40,651 nucleotides of DNA from Nitrobacter sp. 62-23 (GTDB taxonomy: Bacteria > Pseudomonadota > Alphaproteobacteria > Rhizobiales > Xanthobacteraceae): positions 1 to 40,651 of the forward strand of contig NZ_MKSM01000105.1 of the NCBI RefSeq assembly GCF_001897285.1. Direction: 5' to 3'. Below are positions 17,258 to 25,846 of the stretch, piece by piece (position 1 is the stretch's first letter; every line of letters begins with the position of its first letter). The notes under the pieces were generated by a model that made no database searches, was not told the origin of the DNA, and saw only the letters and a program-made list of their open reading frames with translations. Made by a program: the position numbers and the translations under genes.

Positions 17258-17602
17258 GTGCGAACGATCTACAAAATCTGCCCTGCTTCGGCCTGGCGGG
17301 AGGCCGAACGGCACGGCGTCTTTCGCGGCAGCGCCGATGACTTGCGCGACGGCTTCATTCATTTTTCCACCGCCGCCCAGGTCGAGGGCACGGCTCGCAA
17401 GCACTTCGCTGGTCAGACCGGGCTGCTTCTGATCGCGATCGATGCCGATGGGCTGGGCGATGCGCTGCGCTGGGAAGTCTCGCGCGGGGGCGAATTGTTT
17501 CCGCATCTTTACGGCGAACTCGATCTCAGCCACGTCACGGCGGTGCAGGACATGCGCGCACGAGCGGACGGATCTCACGACATTCCGGAGCTTGCGCCGT
17601 GA
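17258..17602 (+). CDS. DUF952 domain-containing protein
   Basis: A 114-residue DUF952 protein (PF06108). The family pattern is clear: IYKICPASAWREAE, DGFIHFSTAAQVEGTA, LLLIAIDADGLG and GELFPHLYGEL. The function is unknown; structural relatives resemble the ADP-ribosyltransferase fold. It starts with a GTG at 17258. The last four bases overlap the pyrD GTG start, so translation is probably coupled. This DUF952-pyrD pair is common in Rhizobiales. Confidence 0.92.
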   Translation: MRTIYKICPASAWREAERHGVFRGSADDLRDGFIHFSTAAQVEGTARKHFAGQTGLLLIAIDADGLGDALRWEVSRGGELFPHLYGELDLSHVTAVQDMRARADGSHDIPELAP

Positions 17603-18693
17603 TTCGCGCCTTCGACAATTTCTCGCTGCCGCTCCTGCGCTGGTTCGATCCGGAGGACGCCCATCGCATGGCGATGCAGGGATTGCGGCTGCTGCCACCG
17701 ATACGTCAGCGCGCCGACGATCCCAAGCTCGCGGTTCGCGCCTTCGGATTGAATTTTCCCAACCCGATCGGCATGGCCGCCGGCTTTGACAAGAGCGCCG
17801 AAGTTCCGGACGCGCTGCTGAAACTGGGATTCGGCTTTGTCGAGGTCGGCTCCGTGACGCCGCGGCCGCAACCCGGCAATCCGCGTCCGCGCGTGTTCCG
17901 GCTCGAACGCGACGAGGGCGTGATCAACCGCATGGGATTCAACAATGACGGCGCCCATGTCGTGCTGCGGCGGCTGGCGGCGCGCGCGCATTCCGGCGGC
18001 ATCATCGGCGTCAACATCGGCGCCAACAAGGATTCAGCCAATCGCGTCGCCGATTACGTCAGGCTGATCGAAATCTTCGCACCGGTGGCAAGCTACTTCA
18101 CCGTCAACGTATCGTCGCCCAATACGCCGGGCCTGCGCAACCTGCAGCAGGCGGATGCGCTCAACGAACTGCTGGCGAAGGTGATCGATGCCCGCGAGCG
18201 GGTCCGTCAGAATGCCGGCGACACGCCGGTGCTGCTCAAGATCGCACCCGACCTGACGCTGGCAGAACTCGACGACGTCGTCCAGATCGCGCGCTCGCGC
18301 CGTATCGACGGCATGATCGTCGGCAACACCACGCTGGCGCGGCCATCGAGCTTGCGCGATCAATCGCGCGCGAAAGAACAGGGCGGGCTGTCCGGGCGGC
18401 CACTGTTCCGGCTGTCGACCCGGATGGTGGCGGAGACCTATGTGCGAGCCGAGGGGGCGTTTCCGCTGGTCGGGGTCGGCGGCATCGATTCCGGAGGCGC
18501 GGCGCTGACCAAGATTCGCGCCGGCGCGAGCCTGATCCAGCTTTATTCGGCGCTGGTCTACAAGGGACTGGGACTGGTCGACGACATCAAGCGCGATCTG
18601 ATGTCGACGCTGCTGCGCACGGGGCGCGACTCGCTGTCGGAAATCGTCGGCGCGGATGCCGCGGCAATCACGGCGGAAGACTGGCCGGCTTAG
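17599..18693 (+). CDS. pyrD: Dihydroorotate dehydrogenase (quinone)
   Basis: A 364-residue class 2, membrane-associated, FMN-dependent enzyme of pyrimidine synthesis that passes electrons from dihydroorotate to quinone. The class 2 N-terminal helix is present (FDNFSLPLLRWFDPEDAHRMAM). So are NPIGMAAGFDK, NRMGFNNDG, the catalytic region FTVNVSSPNTPGLR and VGVGGIDSG for FMN phosphate binding. It starts with a GTG overlapping the DUF952 gene by 4 bp. A T-rich stretch (18700-18707) and a degenerate palindromic repeat follow the stop. Confidence 0.96.
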   Translation: MIRAFDNFSLPLLRWFDPEDAHRMAMQGLRLLPPIRQRADDPKLAVRAFGLNFPNPIGMAAGFDKSAEVPDALLKLGFGFVEVGSVTPRPQPGNPRPRVFRLERDEGVINRMGFNNDGAHVVLRRLAARAHSGGIIGVNIGANKDSANRVADYVRLIEIFAPVASYFTVNVSSPNTPGLRNLQQADALNELLAKVIDARERVRQNAGDTPVLLKIAPDLTLAELDDVVQIARSRRIDGMIVGNTTLARPSSLRDQSRAKEQGGLSGRPLFRLSTRMVAETYVRAEGAFPLVGVGGIDSGGAALTKIRAGASLIQLYSALVYKGLGLVDDIKRDLMSTLLRTGRDSLSEIVGADAAAITAEDWPA

Positions 18694-18714
18694 CCTCATC
18701 TTTTTTTGATCAAG

Positions 18715-18768
18715 CATGATCTATCCGAAAACCGGCTCACCCCGGATGGCAGGCTTTTTCGGGTCATG
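18715..18768. repeat. Degenerate palindromic repeat, family 3, copy A
   Basis: The arms CATGA...CCGAAAA and TTTTCGG-GTCATG form an imperfect palindrome between the convergent pyrD and DUF6460 genes. CCGAAAACCGG is the same core as the palindrome inside the ligase gene (20029-20071). The centre is longer here. Together with the T7 run at 18700-18707, this may serve as a terminator region. Confidence 0.6.
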
Positions 18769-18769
18769 T

Positions 18770-19072
18770 CTAACGCCCGCGCGGCGTCCCGAACAGGCGC
18801 GACAACAGCCAGATCGGGATCACCACGACGGCGCCGAGCAGAAAGTAGCGCCACAGTCCGTTGATCGCATCGAAGCCGAGATTCCAGACGCGTTCGACCA
18901 GCAGGCGGATGCTTTGCACGATATTCCAGGGATCGAAGCCGATCGCAGCGAGCATTACGCCAACCAGCGTCGACAGCAGGATCAGGCGAAACGCGACCGC
19001 CAGCGGCGAGCCCCCCAGGAAACGCGACAGGCTGTCGTTCTCGGCCGGAAATTTCCGGGTGTCGTTCTGCAT
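18770..19072 (-). CDS. DUF6460-type small membrane protein
   Basis: A 100-residue protein from the ATG at 19072, which has a perfect AGGAGGG ribosome-binding site 5 nt upstream. Two transmembrane segments (about residues 24-47 and 72-93) are separated by an amphipathic stretch (FDPWNIVQSIRLLVERVW). The sequence matches the short rhizobial membrane family I know as DUF6460; the family name is from memory. The function is unknown. The longer open frame upstream is rejected because of the strong ribosome-binding site. It converges with pyrD. Confidence 0.8.
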   Translation of the reverse strand: MQNDTRKFPAENDSLSRFLGGSPLAVAFRLILLSTLVGVMLAAIGFDPWNIVQSIRLLVERVWNLGFDAINGLWRYFLLGAVVVIPIWLLSRLFGTPRGR

Positions 19073-19192
19073 CGTGACCCTCCTGCGGGATTCGAGGCCC
19101 CGCGCGTCGCAGCATAGCCCAAAAAACCGCGTGATGCAGATGGGGAACCGCCGTTCCGCCGTCAATGGTCCAGCAGCGCGATCAGATCGCGT

Positions 19193-20917
19193 TCATGCGG
19201 ATCGAACCGCTGCAGCGGAGGCGAGCATCCGCTCCAGCGTCTCCAGCCGGTCGGCCTCGCGCGGCGGCTTGTCCCAGCGCAGGCGGTTGATGCGGGGAAA
19301 ACGCATCGCCACGCCGGACCTGTGCCGGGCCGAACGTTGCAATCCCTCGAAGGCGACTTCCAGCACCAGCCCCCGATCGGGCTCATGCACGACATGGCGC
19401 ACCGGACCGAAGCTCTCGGTGGTGTTGCGGCGGACGAAACGGTCGATCCGCAACAGTTCCTCGTCGGTAAAGCCGAAATAGGCCTTGCCGACCGGCACCA
19501 GTTGCTCGTTTCCATCGGTCTCGGTCCAGACTCCGAAGGTGTAGTCCGAGTAATAGGACGAGCGCTTGCCGTGGCCGCGCTGCGCATACATCAGCACGGC
19601 GTCGATGACATGCGGATCGCGTTTCCATTTCCACCACAGGCCCTTGGGACGTCCCGGCAGGTACGGCGCGTCGCGGCGCTTCAGCATGATGCCCTCGACC
19701 GCGGCGGCATCCGCTCCCGCCGCGGCCGGATCGGCGCGGACTGCCGCGAGTTCGCCCCATGTGGCGAAGGGCACCTGCGGCGACAGGTCGATACGCGGAT
19801 CGTCAAGCGCTGCGATGAAATCAACCAGCCGCCGCCGGCGCTCGTCGAACGGCAACTCGCGCAGGTCGTTGTCGCCATCGCCGAGCAGATCGTAAGCGCG
19901 CAAGTGGATGGGGAATTCCTTCATCAGCCTAGGGGTCACGGTCTTGCGGTTCAGCCGCTGCTGCAGGACGTTGAACGATTGCACCCGTCCCTCGCGCACC
20001 ACCAGCAACTCGCCGTCGATGGCGAACGCTTGATGCCGAAAAGTGCGAAGCGGTTTTCGGTAATCATCAAGTGTCCCTTCTGAAGATTCCTGCAACCTCA
20101 GCGAAGGGAGCAAATCCGGAAAGCCGCCCGTGATGTCCTCGCCGGTCCGCGAATAGAGCCGGATCGCGGCACTGCCGTGCTCGTCGCGACCGCCGACCGC
20201 CTGCACGCGGATGCCATCCCATTTCCACTCGGCAGTAAAATCAGCGGCATCCAGCCGTGCAAAATCGGCGTCCTCGATCGCGTGCGCCAGCATCACCGGC
20301 CGGAACGGCGCGGGAAGCCGATTGACCGGCTTGTCGGCGCGGCCCTCCAGCCATGCGAACAGATCGAGATATGGCGGCGCGAGACCTGGCCAGATCAGTT
20401 CGACATCGTGCGTGTCCTTATCGCCGAGCGCCGCAGCGGCGGTCTTGGCGAGCCGCGCGGACACGCCAATCCGCATCGCCCCGGTGACGAGTTTCAAGAG
20501 TGCCCAGCGCCCGATTTCGTCCAACTCGTCGAGCCAGCGGGCGAGCTGCGCCGGCAGTTCGGACTTGCCGAGCGTGCGCAGCGTCGTGACGACATCAGTA
20601 AGCGTGGGCGGCGGTGATTTGCTGTCGTGCTCGCGCCTCAGCGCCGAGGGCCACATCAGCGCCACCGTTTCGGAGAGATCGCCGACGTAGTCATAGGACA
20701 GCGCGAACAGCACCGGATCGGTCCGAGCGGCGATCAATTCGCGGATCAACGCGGGTTTGGCGTGCTTGAACGATAATGCGCCGGTCAGCGCCGCCAGCGC
20801 GTAGCCACGATCCGGATCCGGCGTCTCGCGAAAATACGCCGTGATCAGCCGCAGCTTGTTGTTGCGCCCGGGTTCATAGGCGAGGCGGTCCAGCAATTCG
20901 GCGAAGCGGTTCATCAA
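19193..20917 (-). CDS. ATP-dependent DNA ligase (repair-associated), with inserted palindrome
   Basis: A 574-residue ATP-dependent DNA ligase. An N-terminal DNA-binding domain (about residues 1-200) precedes the adenylation domain, with nucleophile Lys232 in EWKWDGIR, motif Ia YSRTGED, motif III AIDGELL (Asp301) and motif IV EGIMLKRR followed by WWKWKRDP. The C-terminal OB domain ends at residue 574. This is the ligase of the ligase-associated DNA damage response set. Its ATGA overlap with the upstream exonuclease gene supports that. Residues 283-297 (LDDYRKPLRTFRHQA) are encoded entirely by a 43-bp palindrome inserted in frame just before motif III. All catalytic motifs remain, so the enzyme is probably active. 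Confidence 0.93.
   Translation of the reverse strand: MMNRFAELLDRLAYEPGRNNKLRLITAYFRETPDPDRGYALAALTGALSFKHAKPALIRELIAARTDPVLFALSYDYVGDLSETVALMWPSALRREHDSKSPPPTLTDVVTTLRTLGKSELPAQLARWLDELDEIGRWALLKLVTGAMRIGVSARLAKTAAAALGDKDTHDVELIWPGLAPPYLDLFAWLEGRADKPVNRLPAPFRPVMLAHAIEDADFARLDAADFTAEWKWDGIRVQAVGGRDEHGSAAIRLYSRTGEDITGGFPDLLPSLRLQESSEGTLDDYRKPLRTFRHQAFAIDGELLVVREGRVQSFNVLQQRLNRKTVTPRLMKEFPIHLRAYDLLGDGDNDLRELPFDERRRRLVDFIAALDDPRIDLSPQVPFATWGELAAVRADPAAAGADAAAVEGIMLKRRDAPYLPGRPKGLWWKWKRDPHVIDAVLMYAQRGHGKRSSYYSDYTFGVWTETDGNEQLVPVGKAYFGFTDEELLRIDRFVRRNTTESFGPVRHVVHEPDRGLVLEVAFEGLQRSARHRSGVAMRFPRINRLRWDKPPREADRLETLERMLASAAAVRSA
20029..20071 (-). repeat. In-frame palindromic repeat, family 3, copy B, inside the ligase
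   Basis: Inverted repeat CTTGATG-CCGAAAA (20029-20042) with TTTTCGG-TAAT-CATCAAG (20054-20071). Both arm segments pair perfectly apart from the TAAT bulge. It is the CCGAAAA...TTTTCGG element type dispersed in Rhizobiales intergenic DNA, here within a coding region. It adds about 15 codons without shifting the frame. Confidence 0.8.
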
Positions 20918-21960
20918 CCATCCTCTTCGCTTGAGGTCGCATCCTCCCCGCTGTCCTCATCGCCGTAACCGACCAGTGCGAGCGGACGCGCGACGAGCCC
21001 TTGCGACGTGCACCAATGCACCAGCGCATCTTCCTGGCCGTGCGTCACCCAGATCTCGCCTGCTCCTGTCGCTGCGATGGTGCGGGTCAGGCCGTCCCAA
21101 TCGGCATGATCGGAAATAACCAGCGGCAGTTCGACGCCGCGCTGCCGCGCCCGCGCGCGAACCCGCATCCAGCCCGACGCAAACGCCGTCACCGGATCGG
21201 GAAAGCGCCGCGTCCAGAGATCCGCGATCGCCGAGGGCGGCGCCAGCGTGATGGTGCCGGCAAGGTCGGCCTTCTTCATTCCCGTGGCCGGCCGCAATTC
21301 GCCAAGCGCGACACCGCGGCTTTGATAGTACTGCGTGACCTTGTCCATCGCGCCATGCAGATAGATCGGCGCGCCGTAGCCGGCTTCGCGAATCAGCGCG
21401 ATCACGCGCTGCGCCTTGCCGAGCGAATAGGCGCCGACGAGATGCGCGCGATCCGGAAACAGCGCCGCCGAAGCCAGCAATTTGTCCACTTCGCACGCCG
21501 CATCGCCATGACGAAACACCGGCAGGCCGAACGTCGCCTCCGTGATGAAGACATCGCACGGCACCACCTCGAACGGGGTGCATGTCGGATCGCGGACATC
21601 CTTGTAGTCGCCCGAGGCGACGATCCGGAGCCCGCCATGGGTGACCGCGATCTGCGCCGAGCCCAGCACGTGGCCCGCGGGATGGAATTTGATCGAGACC
21701 CCGCCGAGCGCGATCTCTTCGCCGTAAGCTATCGCCTGCGTGGAGCCGGCGAAACCATCACCGTAGCGCAGCCGCATGATGTCGAGCGTGTCCTGCGTCG
21801 CCAGCACCGCGCCGTGACCGGGGCGGGCGTGATCGGAATGGCCATGGGTGATGACCGCACGGTCCACGGGACGCACCGGATCGATATGGAAGCCGCCGGG
21901 CTTGCAACACAATCCGGCGGCGACGGGCATCAGGATGTCTTGCGGACGCATAGCGGGCAT
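20914..21960 (-). CDS. Ligase-associated DNA damage response exonuclease (MBL fold)
   Basis: About 348 residues of the metallo-beta-lactamase/beta-CASP type. The zinc motif HGHSDH is at residues 39-44, followed by PAGHVLGSAQI and ASGDYKD; the beta-CASP part includes VGAYSLGKAQRV and ISDHADWDGL. The start of the conserved part (MRPQDILMPVAAGLCCKPGGFHIDP) matches the exonuclease that accompanies bacterial repair ligases. It overlaps the ligase by 4 bp and is translated first. The usual further partners, an Lhr-type helicase and a PdeM-type phosphoesterase, are not adjacent. The ATG at 21960 is chosen; the ATG at 21951 is equally possible, and the open frame extends to 22047. Confidence 0.92.
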   Translation of the reverse strand: MPAMRPQDILMPVAAGLCCKPGGFHIDPVRPVDRAVITHGHSDHARPGHGAVLATQDTLDIMRLRYGDGFAGSTQAIAYGEEIALGGVSIKFHPAGHVLGSAQIAVTHGGLRIVASGDYKDVRDPTCTPFEVVPCDVFITEATFGLPVFRHGDAACEVDKLLASAALFPDRAHLVGAYSLGKAQRVIALIREAGYGAPIYLHGAMDKVTQYYQSRGVALGELRPATGMKKADLAGTITLAPPSAIADLWTRRFPDPVTAFASGWMRVRARARQRGVELPLVISDHADWDGLTRTIAATGAGEIWVTHGQEDALVHWCTSQGLVARPLALVGYGDEDSGEDATSSEEDG

Positions 21961-22014
21961 ATAGGCAGCCGCCGGAGGCGTTGGAGTCCGGACGCTTCGA
22001 AGATGTCCGGCGCA

Positions 22015-22044
22015 ACGAAAAAGCCCCGGCCTTGGCCGGGGCTT
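22015..22044 (-). terminator. Rho-independent terminator of the Bax-inhibitor-1-like gene
   Basis: On the reverse strand, a perfect 11-bp stem (AAGCCCCGGCC with GGCCGGGGCTT, 22021-22044) with a 2-nt loop is followed by TTTTTCGTT. It lies 45 bp past the stop codon at 22089. Confidence 0.85.
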
Positions 22045-22088
22045 CACGTATCAGATCCCAAACAGGACGACCGTTTTCAGGATCGCGC

Positions 22089-22904
22089 CTATTCCCGCTG
22101 TCCCAGCAACTGCAACAGCAGCGTGAACAGGTTGATGAAGTTCAGGTAGAGCGACAGCGCACCTGTAATCGCCGCGCGTTCCGCGATCTCGCCGCCCTGC
22201 GAGGCGTAGCCGTAGATGTAGTCGTTCTTCAGCCGCTGGGTGTCCCAGGCGGTGAGGCCCGCAAACACTAGCACGCCGGCCACCGACACCACGAACTGCA
22301 ATGCCGAGCTCGCGATGAAGAGGTTCACCAAGCTCGCGATGATCACGCCGATCAGGCCCATGAACAGGAATGAGCCAAGGCCGGTCATGTTACGCTTGGT
22401 GGTGTAGCCGAACAGGCTCAGCGCGCCGAACGAGGCCGCGGTGATGAAGAACACCCGCACGATCGAGGTGTGGGTGTACACCAGGAAGATCGACGACAGC
22501 GACACGCCCATCAGCGCCGAGAACGCCCAGAACAGCATCTGTGCGGTCGCGGGCTTCAGGCGGTTGATGCCGAAGGAGATGGCGAACACCATCGCCAAGG
22601 GCGCGAGCATGAATACCCACTTCAAGGGGCTGACGAACAATGCAACGCCGAACGGCGTCAGGTATTGCCCAGCCTTCAGCGCGAATGCAGCTCCCGTCGT
22701 CGATTTAGCGGCAAGAGAAGCGTCGCCCGTCACGGCCAGCATGTAAACGCCGAGCGCGGCCAGGCCGGTGATGGCGAGGCCGATCGACATGTAGTTGTAG
22801 ATCTTGAGCATATAGGCCCGCAGACCGGCATCGACGGCCGCGGTATCAACCCGTCCGGCGGCCCGGCCAAACGGAGAGGTGTAGTTACGGTCTAAGTCCG
22901 ACAT
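22089..22904 (-). CDS. Bax inhibitor-1/YccA family membrane protein
   Basis: A 271-residue member of the UPF0005/BI-1 family with about seven hydrophobic segments after a 30-residue polar N-terminus (MSDLDRNYTSPFGRAAGRVD). The family pattern VFAGLTAWDTQRLKNDY and the C-terminal ALSLYLNFINLFTLLLQLLG are clear. These proteins are inner-membrane leak channels or modulators, with calcium leak shown for some members; the precise substrate here is unknown. The ATG at 22904 has GGGA about 8 nt upstream. It is monocistronic, with its own terminator. Confidence 0.95.
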   Translation of the reverse strand: MSDLDRNYTSPFGRAAGRVDTAAVDAGLRAYMLKIYNYMSIGLAITGLAALGVYMLAVTGDASLAAKSTTGAAFALKAGQYLTPFGVALFVSPLKWVFMLAPLAMVFAISFGINRLKPATAQMLFWAFSALMGVSLSSIFLVYTHTSIVRVFFITAASFGALSLFGYTTKRNMTGLGSFLFMGLIGVIIASLVNLFIASSALQFVVSVAGVLVFAGLTAWDTQRLKNDYIYGYASQGGEIAERAAITGALSLYLNFINLFTLLLQLLGQRE

Positions 22905-23213
22905 GGTCGAATTCCCACGGTTGTCTGACGCCACTTATGATTTACGCGCCAGTTCGAATTCTGTCTCGGATACGTCGGTCTGCGAATGTTTAACTTTTCG
23001 TCATCAGGCCAATGTCCGACCCAAGCTGTATGTGGGAAACTAGCACAACGGGCGCAAGCTTCCACGCGCGGCTGAATGTCGCCCTCCGGACGGGCATTGG
23101 CCCCGGCCGCGGACGACCGATGCGCCAAAAGCGTCAAATCCGCAAGGGGATCAATCACCCCCGCCTGGTCGCGGCATCGTGGATCCGATCGCCGCCATGT
23201 CTGCTACATATTG
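22905..23213. other. Intergenic, no gene recognised
   Basis: This 309-bp gap lies upstream of the Bax-inhibitor-like gene and downstream of the ABC permease. It must hold the promoter of the former. A reverse frame of 88 codons is open here, but it has no family match, an arginine-rich composition and no clear ribosome-binding site. I see no repeat or RNA. Confidence 0.4.
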
Positions 23214-25757
23214 TCATAAATGGCGGAGCGCCCGGGCCGGCTTCTGGTTCAGCGCCGTCAGCGTGCCGGCCAGCCCCAGCACCACGGTGACGAACAGCGC
23301 CACGACCACCACCAAGGCCGCGCTGCCTGCCTGCCACTCGAAGCCGAGCGTCATGAGCCGGGTCACGATCAGCCACGCGGCGACCGAACCGGCGGCCACG
23401 CCGAACACCGCGGTGGCCGTGCCGATCATCAGATATTCCAGGGTGTAGGCACCCAGCAGCCGCAACCGGGTGGCGCCGAGGGTTTTGAGGATCACCGCGT
23501 CGTAGACGCGATGGCGGTGGCCGGCCGCCAGCGCGCCGCCGAGGACCAGGATCGCCGAAATTAGGGTGACGGTGCTGGCGCCGCGGATCGCCAGCACCAG
23601 ATTGGTGACCACGGTTCCGATGGTCTCCAGAGCGTCGCGAACCCGCACGCTCGTCACCATCGGGAACGCGCCGGCCACGGCCTCGATGATGGCGGTATCT
23701 TCAGCGATGCTGTCATGCGTCTCGGTCAGGGTCGCGATATGGGTGTGCGGCGCGCCGCGAAAAGCGTTGGGCGAGAACACCAATACGAAGTTTATGCCGA
23801 GGCTCTGCCAGTCGACGTTGCGCATGTTGCTGATGGTGGCGGTGACGTCGCGGCCAAGGACATTGACGACGACCGTGTCGCCGAGCTTGAGCCCGAGTCC
23901 GTCGGCCAGTTTCTTCTCGAACGACACCAGCGGCGGACCGTCATAATCCGGTCCCCACCATTGGCCTTCCACCACCTTCGACCCCTTCGGCACCTCGCCG
24001 GTGTAGGTCAGGCCGCGATCGCTTTGCAGCACCCATTCGGCTTCGTGAGAAGGTTTCAGCCTGTCGGCGCTGACGCCGCGCGCCGCGACGATGCGGCCGC
24101 GCAACATCGGGACGTCTTCCACCGTTGCTTGTGGAGCCTGCTGCTTGAGAAACGCCGTGAACCGGTCCGACACCGACGAGGGGATGTCGATGAAATAGAA
24201 CGACGGCGCGCGCTCCGGCAAAGCGGCCAGGAACTGGCGGCGCAAATTGCCGTCGATCTGGGTGATCGTGACCAGCACGGCAAGGCCGAGGCCGAGCGAA
24301 AGCACGACCGAGGGCGTCAGCGTTCCCGGACGATGGATGTTGGCAACCGCAAGCCGCACCATGGTCATCCGCGACCGCGGCAGCCTGCGCGCCAGTCCCA
24401 TCAGGGCGGAAGCGATGCCGCGCAACACCACGAACACCATCGCCGACCCGGCCACGAACACCAGAGCCACGCGCTTGTCATAGGCAAGGCCGATGGCGAT
24501 CCCGACCAGCAGCGCGATCAGAAGCGCCACCCAGGCCAGGTAGCGGGTTGGCGGCCGGCGCGCCTCGTTTGCAACGGTGTCACGAAACAGCGCCGCGACC
24601 GGAATGTCATGAACCCGCGCCAGCGGCCACATGCCGAATGCGAGCGCGGTCAACAGGCCATATACGGCCGATAACGCCAGATCACCGGGGTGCAGCGCCG
24701 GGATCACCGGCAACGGCAGAAGATGACCGAAAGCGCCGACGATGACGAAAGGCAGCGCCGCGCCGACCGCCAGACCGGCGAGCGATCCGAGAACCGCCAG
24801 CACCATGACCTGCGTCAGATAGATCGCGAACACATCGCGTCCTGTCGCGCCCAGCGCCTTGAAAGCCGCGATGACGTCGCGGCGGCGGTCGACGTGGCTC
24901 TTGACGGCATTTCCGACGCCGACGCCCCCCACCAGCAGGGCGGCGAGCCCGACCAGGGTCAGATACTGCGTAAAACGCGAGATGGTCCGCTCAAGTTGCG
25001 GCGACGCGTTGTTGCGGCTGCGGATGTCCCAGCCTGCCTCCGGAAGCGCCGCCCGCGCATCGTCGGCCAGCGCCGACGCCGCGCCGTCGTCCGCACCATC
25101 GCCGGCAAGCCGGACCCGGTAAGTCCAGCGCACCAGACTGCCGGGCTGCAGCAAGGCGGTAGCGCGCAGGCCATCGATGCTGGTGAGAAAGCGCGGCCCG
25201 AGTCCGATACCGCCTGCCAGCTTGTCGGGTTCGGCATCCACAACGCTGCGGATTTCGAAGGTGGCGCTACCGACCGTGACGCGATCGCCGACCTTGAGAT
25301 CAAGCCGCGCCAGCAGGGCAGGATCGGCGGCCGCTCCGAACACGCCGTCACGCTCGGCGAGCAGATCGGCCATCGGGAGTTTCGGCGCCAACCTCAGCGC
25401 ACCGAGCATGGGATAGGCCCGATCGACCGCCTTGAACTCGACCAGCGCCAATTGCCCGTCGGGCGCCCGCGCCATCGCGCGCAGCATCGCCGCCGTCGAG
25501 ACCTCTCCTCGGGCGCGCAGGAATGCGATCTCTTCCGGCTTCGCCTCGCGCTGGATCAGCGAAAACGCGACGTCGCCACCAAGCAGCGCGCGACCCTCGC
25601 GCGCCAGCCCATCCGACAGGCTTGATGCCACCGAGCCAACGCCGGCAATCGCCATGACGCCGAGCGCGATGCAGGCGATGAAGACGTAAAAACCGCGCAA
25701 GCCGCTACGCAATTCGCGCAACGCCAGCCGGAGGGGTAGAAACGGGACGCGGGCCAT
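23214..25757 (-). CDS. ABC transporter permease, FtsX-like (YbbP type)
   Basis: An 847-residue inner-membrane permease with about ten transmembrane segments: one near residues 20-45, three around 260-370, a central group at about 410-490 and a final group of three after residue 735. FtsX-type permease domains lie at about residues 265-385 and 730-845, and large periplasmic regions separate the membrane blocks. This is the YbbP architecture, which with YbbA is thought to handle lipophilic or peptidic compounds by mechanotransmission rather than import. It pairs with the ATPase gene 89 bp upstream; the divergent GDSL esterase completes the E. coli-like ybbP-ybbA-tesA arrangement. Confidence 0.93.
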   Translation of the reverse strand: MARVPFLPLRLALRELRSGLRGFYVFIACIALGVMAIAGVGSVASSLSDGLAREGRALLGGDVAFSLIQREAKPEEIAFLRARGEVSTAAMLRAMARAPDGQLALVEFKAVDRAYPMLGALRLAPKLPMADLLAERDGVFGAAADPALLARLDLKVGDRVTVGSATFEIRSVVDAEPDKLAGGIGLGPRFLTSIDGLRATALLQPGSLVRWTYRVRLAGDGADDGAASALADDARAALPEAGWDIRSRNNASPQLERTISRFTQYLTLVGLAALLVGGVGVGNAVKSHVDRRRDVIAAFKALGATGRDVFAIYLTQVMVLAVLGSLAGLAVGAALPFVIVGAFGHLLPLPVIPALHPGDLALSAVYGLLTALAFGMWPLARVHDIPVAALFRDTVANEARRPPTRYLAWVALLIALLVGIAIGLAYDKRVALVFVAGSAMVFVVLRGIASALMGLARRLPRSRMTMVRLAVANIHRPGTLTPSVVLSLGLGLAVLVTITQIDGNLRRQFLAALPERAPSFYFIDIPSSVSDRFTAFLKQQAPQATVEDVPMLRGRIVAARGVSADRLKPSHEAEWVLQSDRGLTYTGEVPKGSKVVEGQWWGPDYDGPPLVSFEKKLADGLGLKLGDTVVVNVLGRDVTATISNMRNVDWQSLGINFVLVFSPNAFRGAPHTHIATLTETHDSIAEDTAIIEAVAGAFPMVTSVRVRDALETIGTVVTNLVLAIRGASTVTLISAILVLGGALAAGHRHRVYDAVILKTLGATRLRLLGAYTLEYLMIGTATAVFGVAAGSVAAWLIVTRLMTLGFEWQAGSAALVVVVALFVTVVLGLAGTLTALNQKPARALRHL

Positions 25758-25769
25758 CTACATCCACTT

Positions 25770-25813
25770 CGTCATTCGAGGGTGCGACCGGAGTTCGCGA
25801 GCCCGGAGTGACG
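25770..25813. repeat. Hairpin-forming repeat between ABC ATPase and permease
   Basis: CGTCATTC at the left end and GAGTGACG at the right end pair with one mismatch, enclosing GGTGCGACCGGAGTTCGCGA. The layout resembles a frequent Bradyrhizobium-group intergenic hairpin. It separates the two genes of a presumed operon by 89 bp. Confidence 0.5.
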
Positions 25814-25846
25814 GACGGTTTGCGGTTCGGAACAACGGATGACGGG

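Noticed and set aside
22892-23158. Reverse 88-codon frame upstream of the Bax-inhibitor-like gene
   Set aside because: Overlaps the start of the real gene, lacks a ribosome-binding site and is arginine-rich without a family match.
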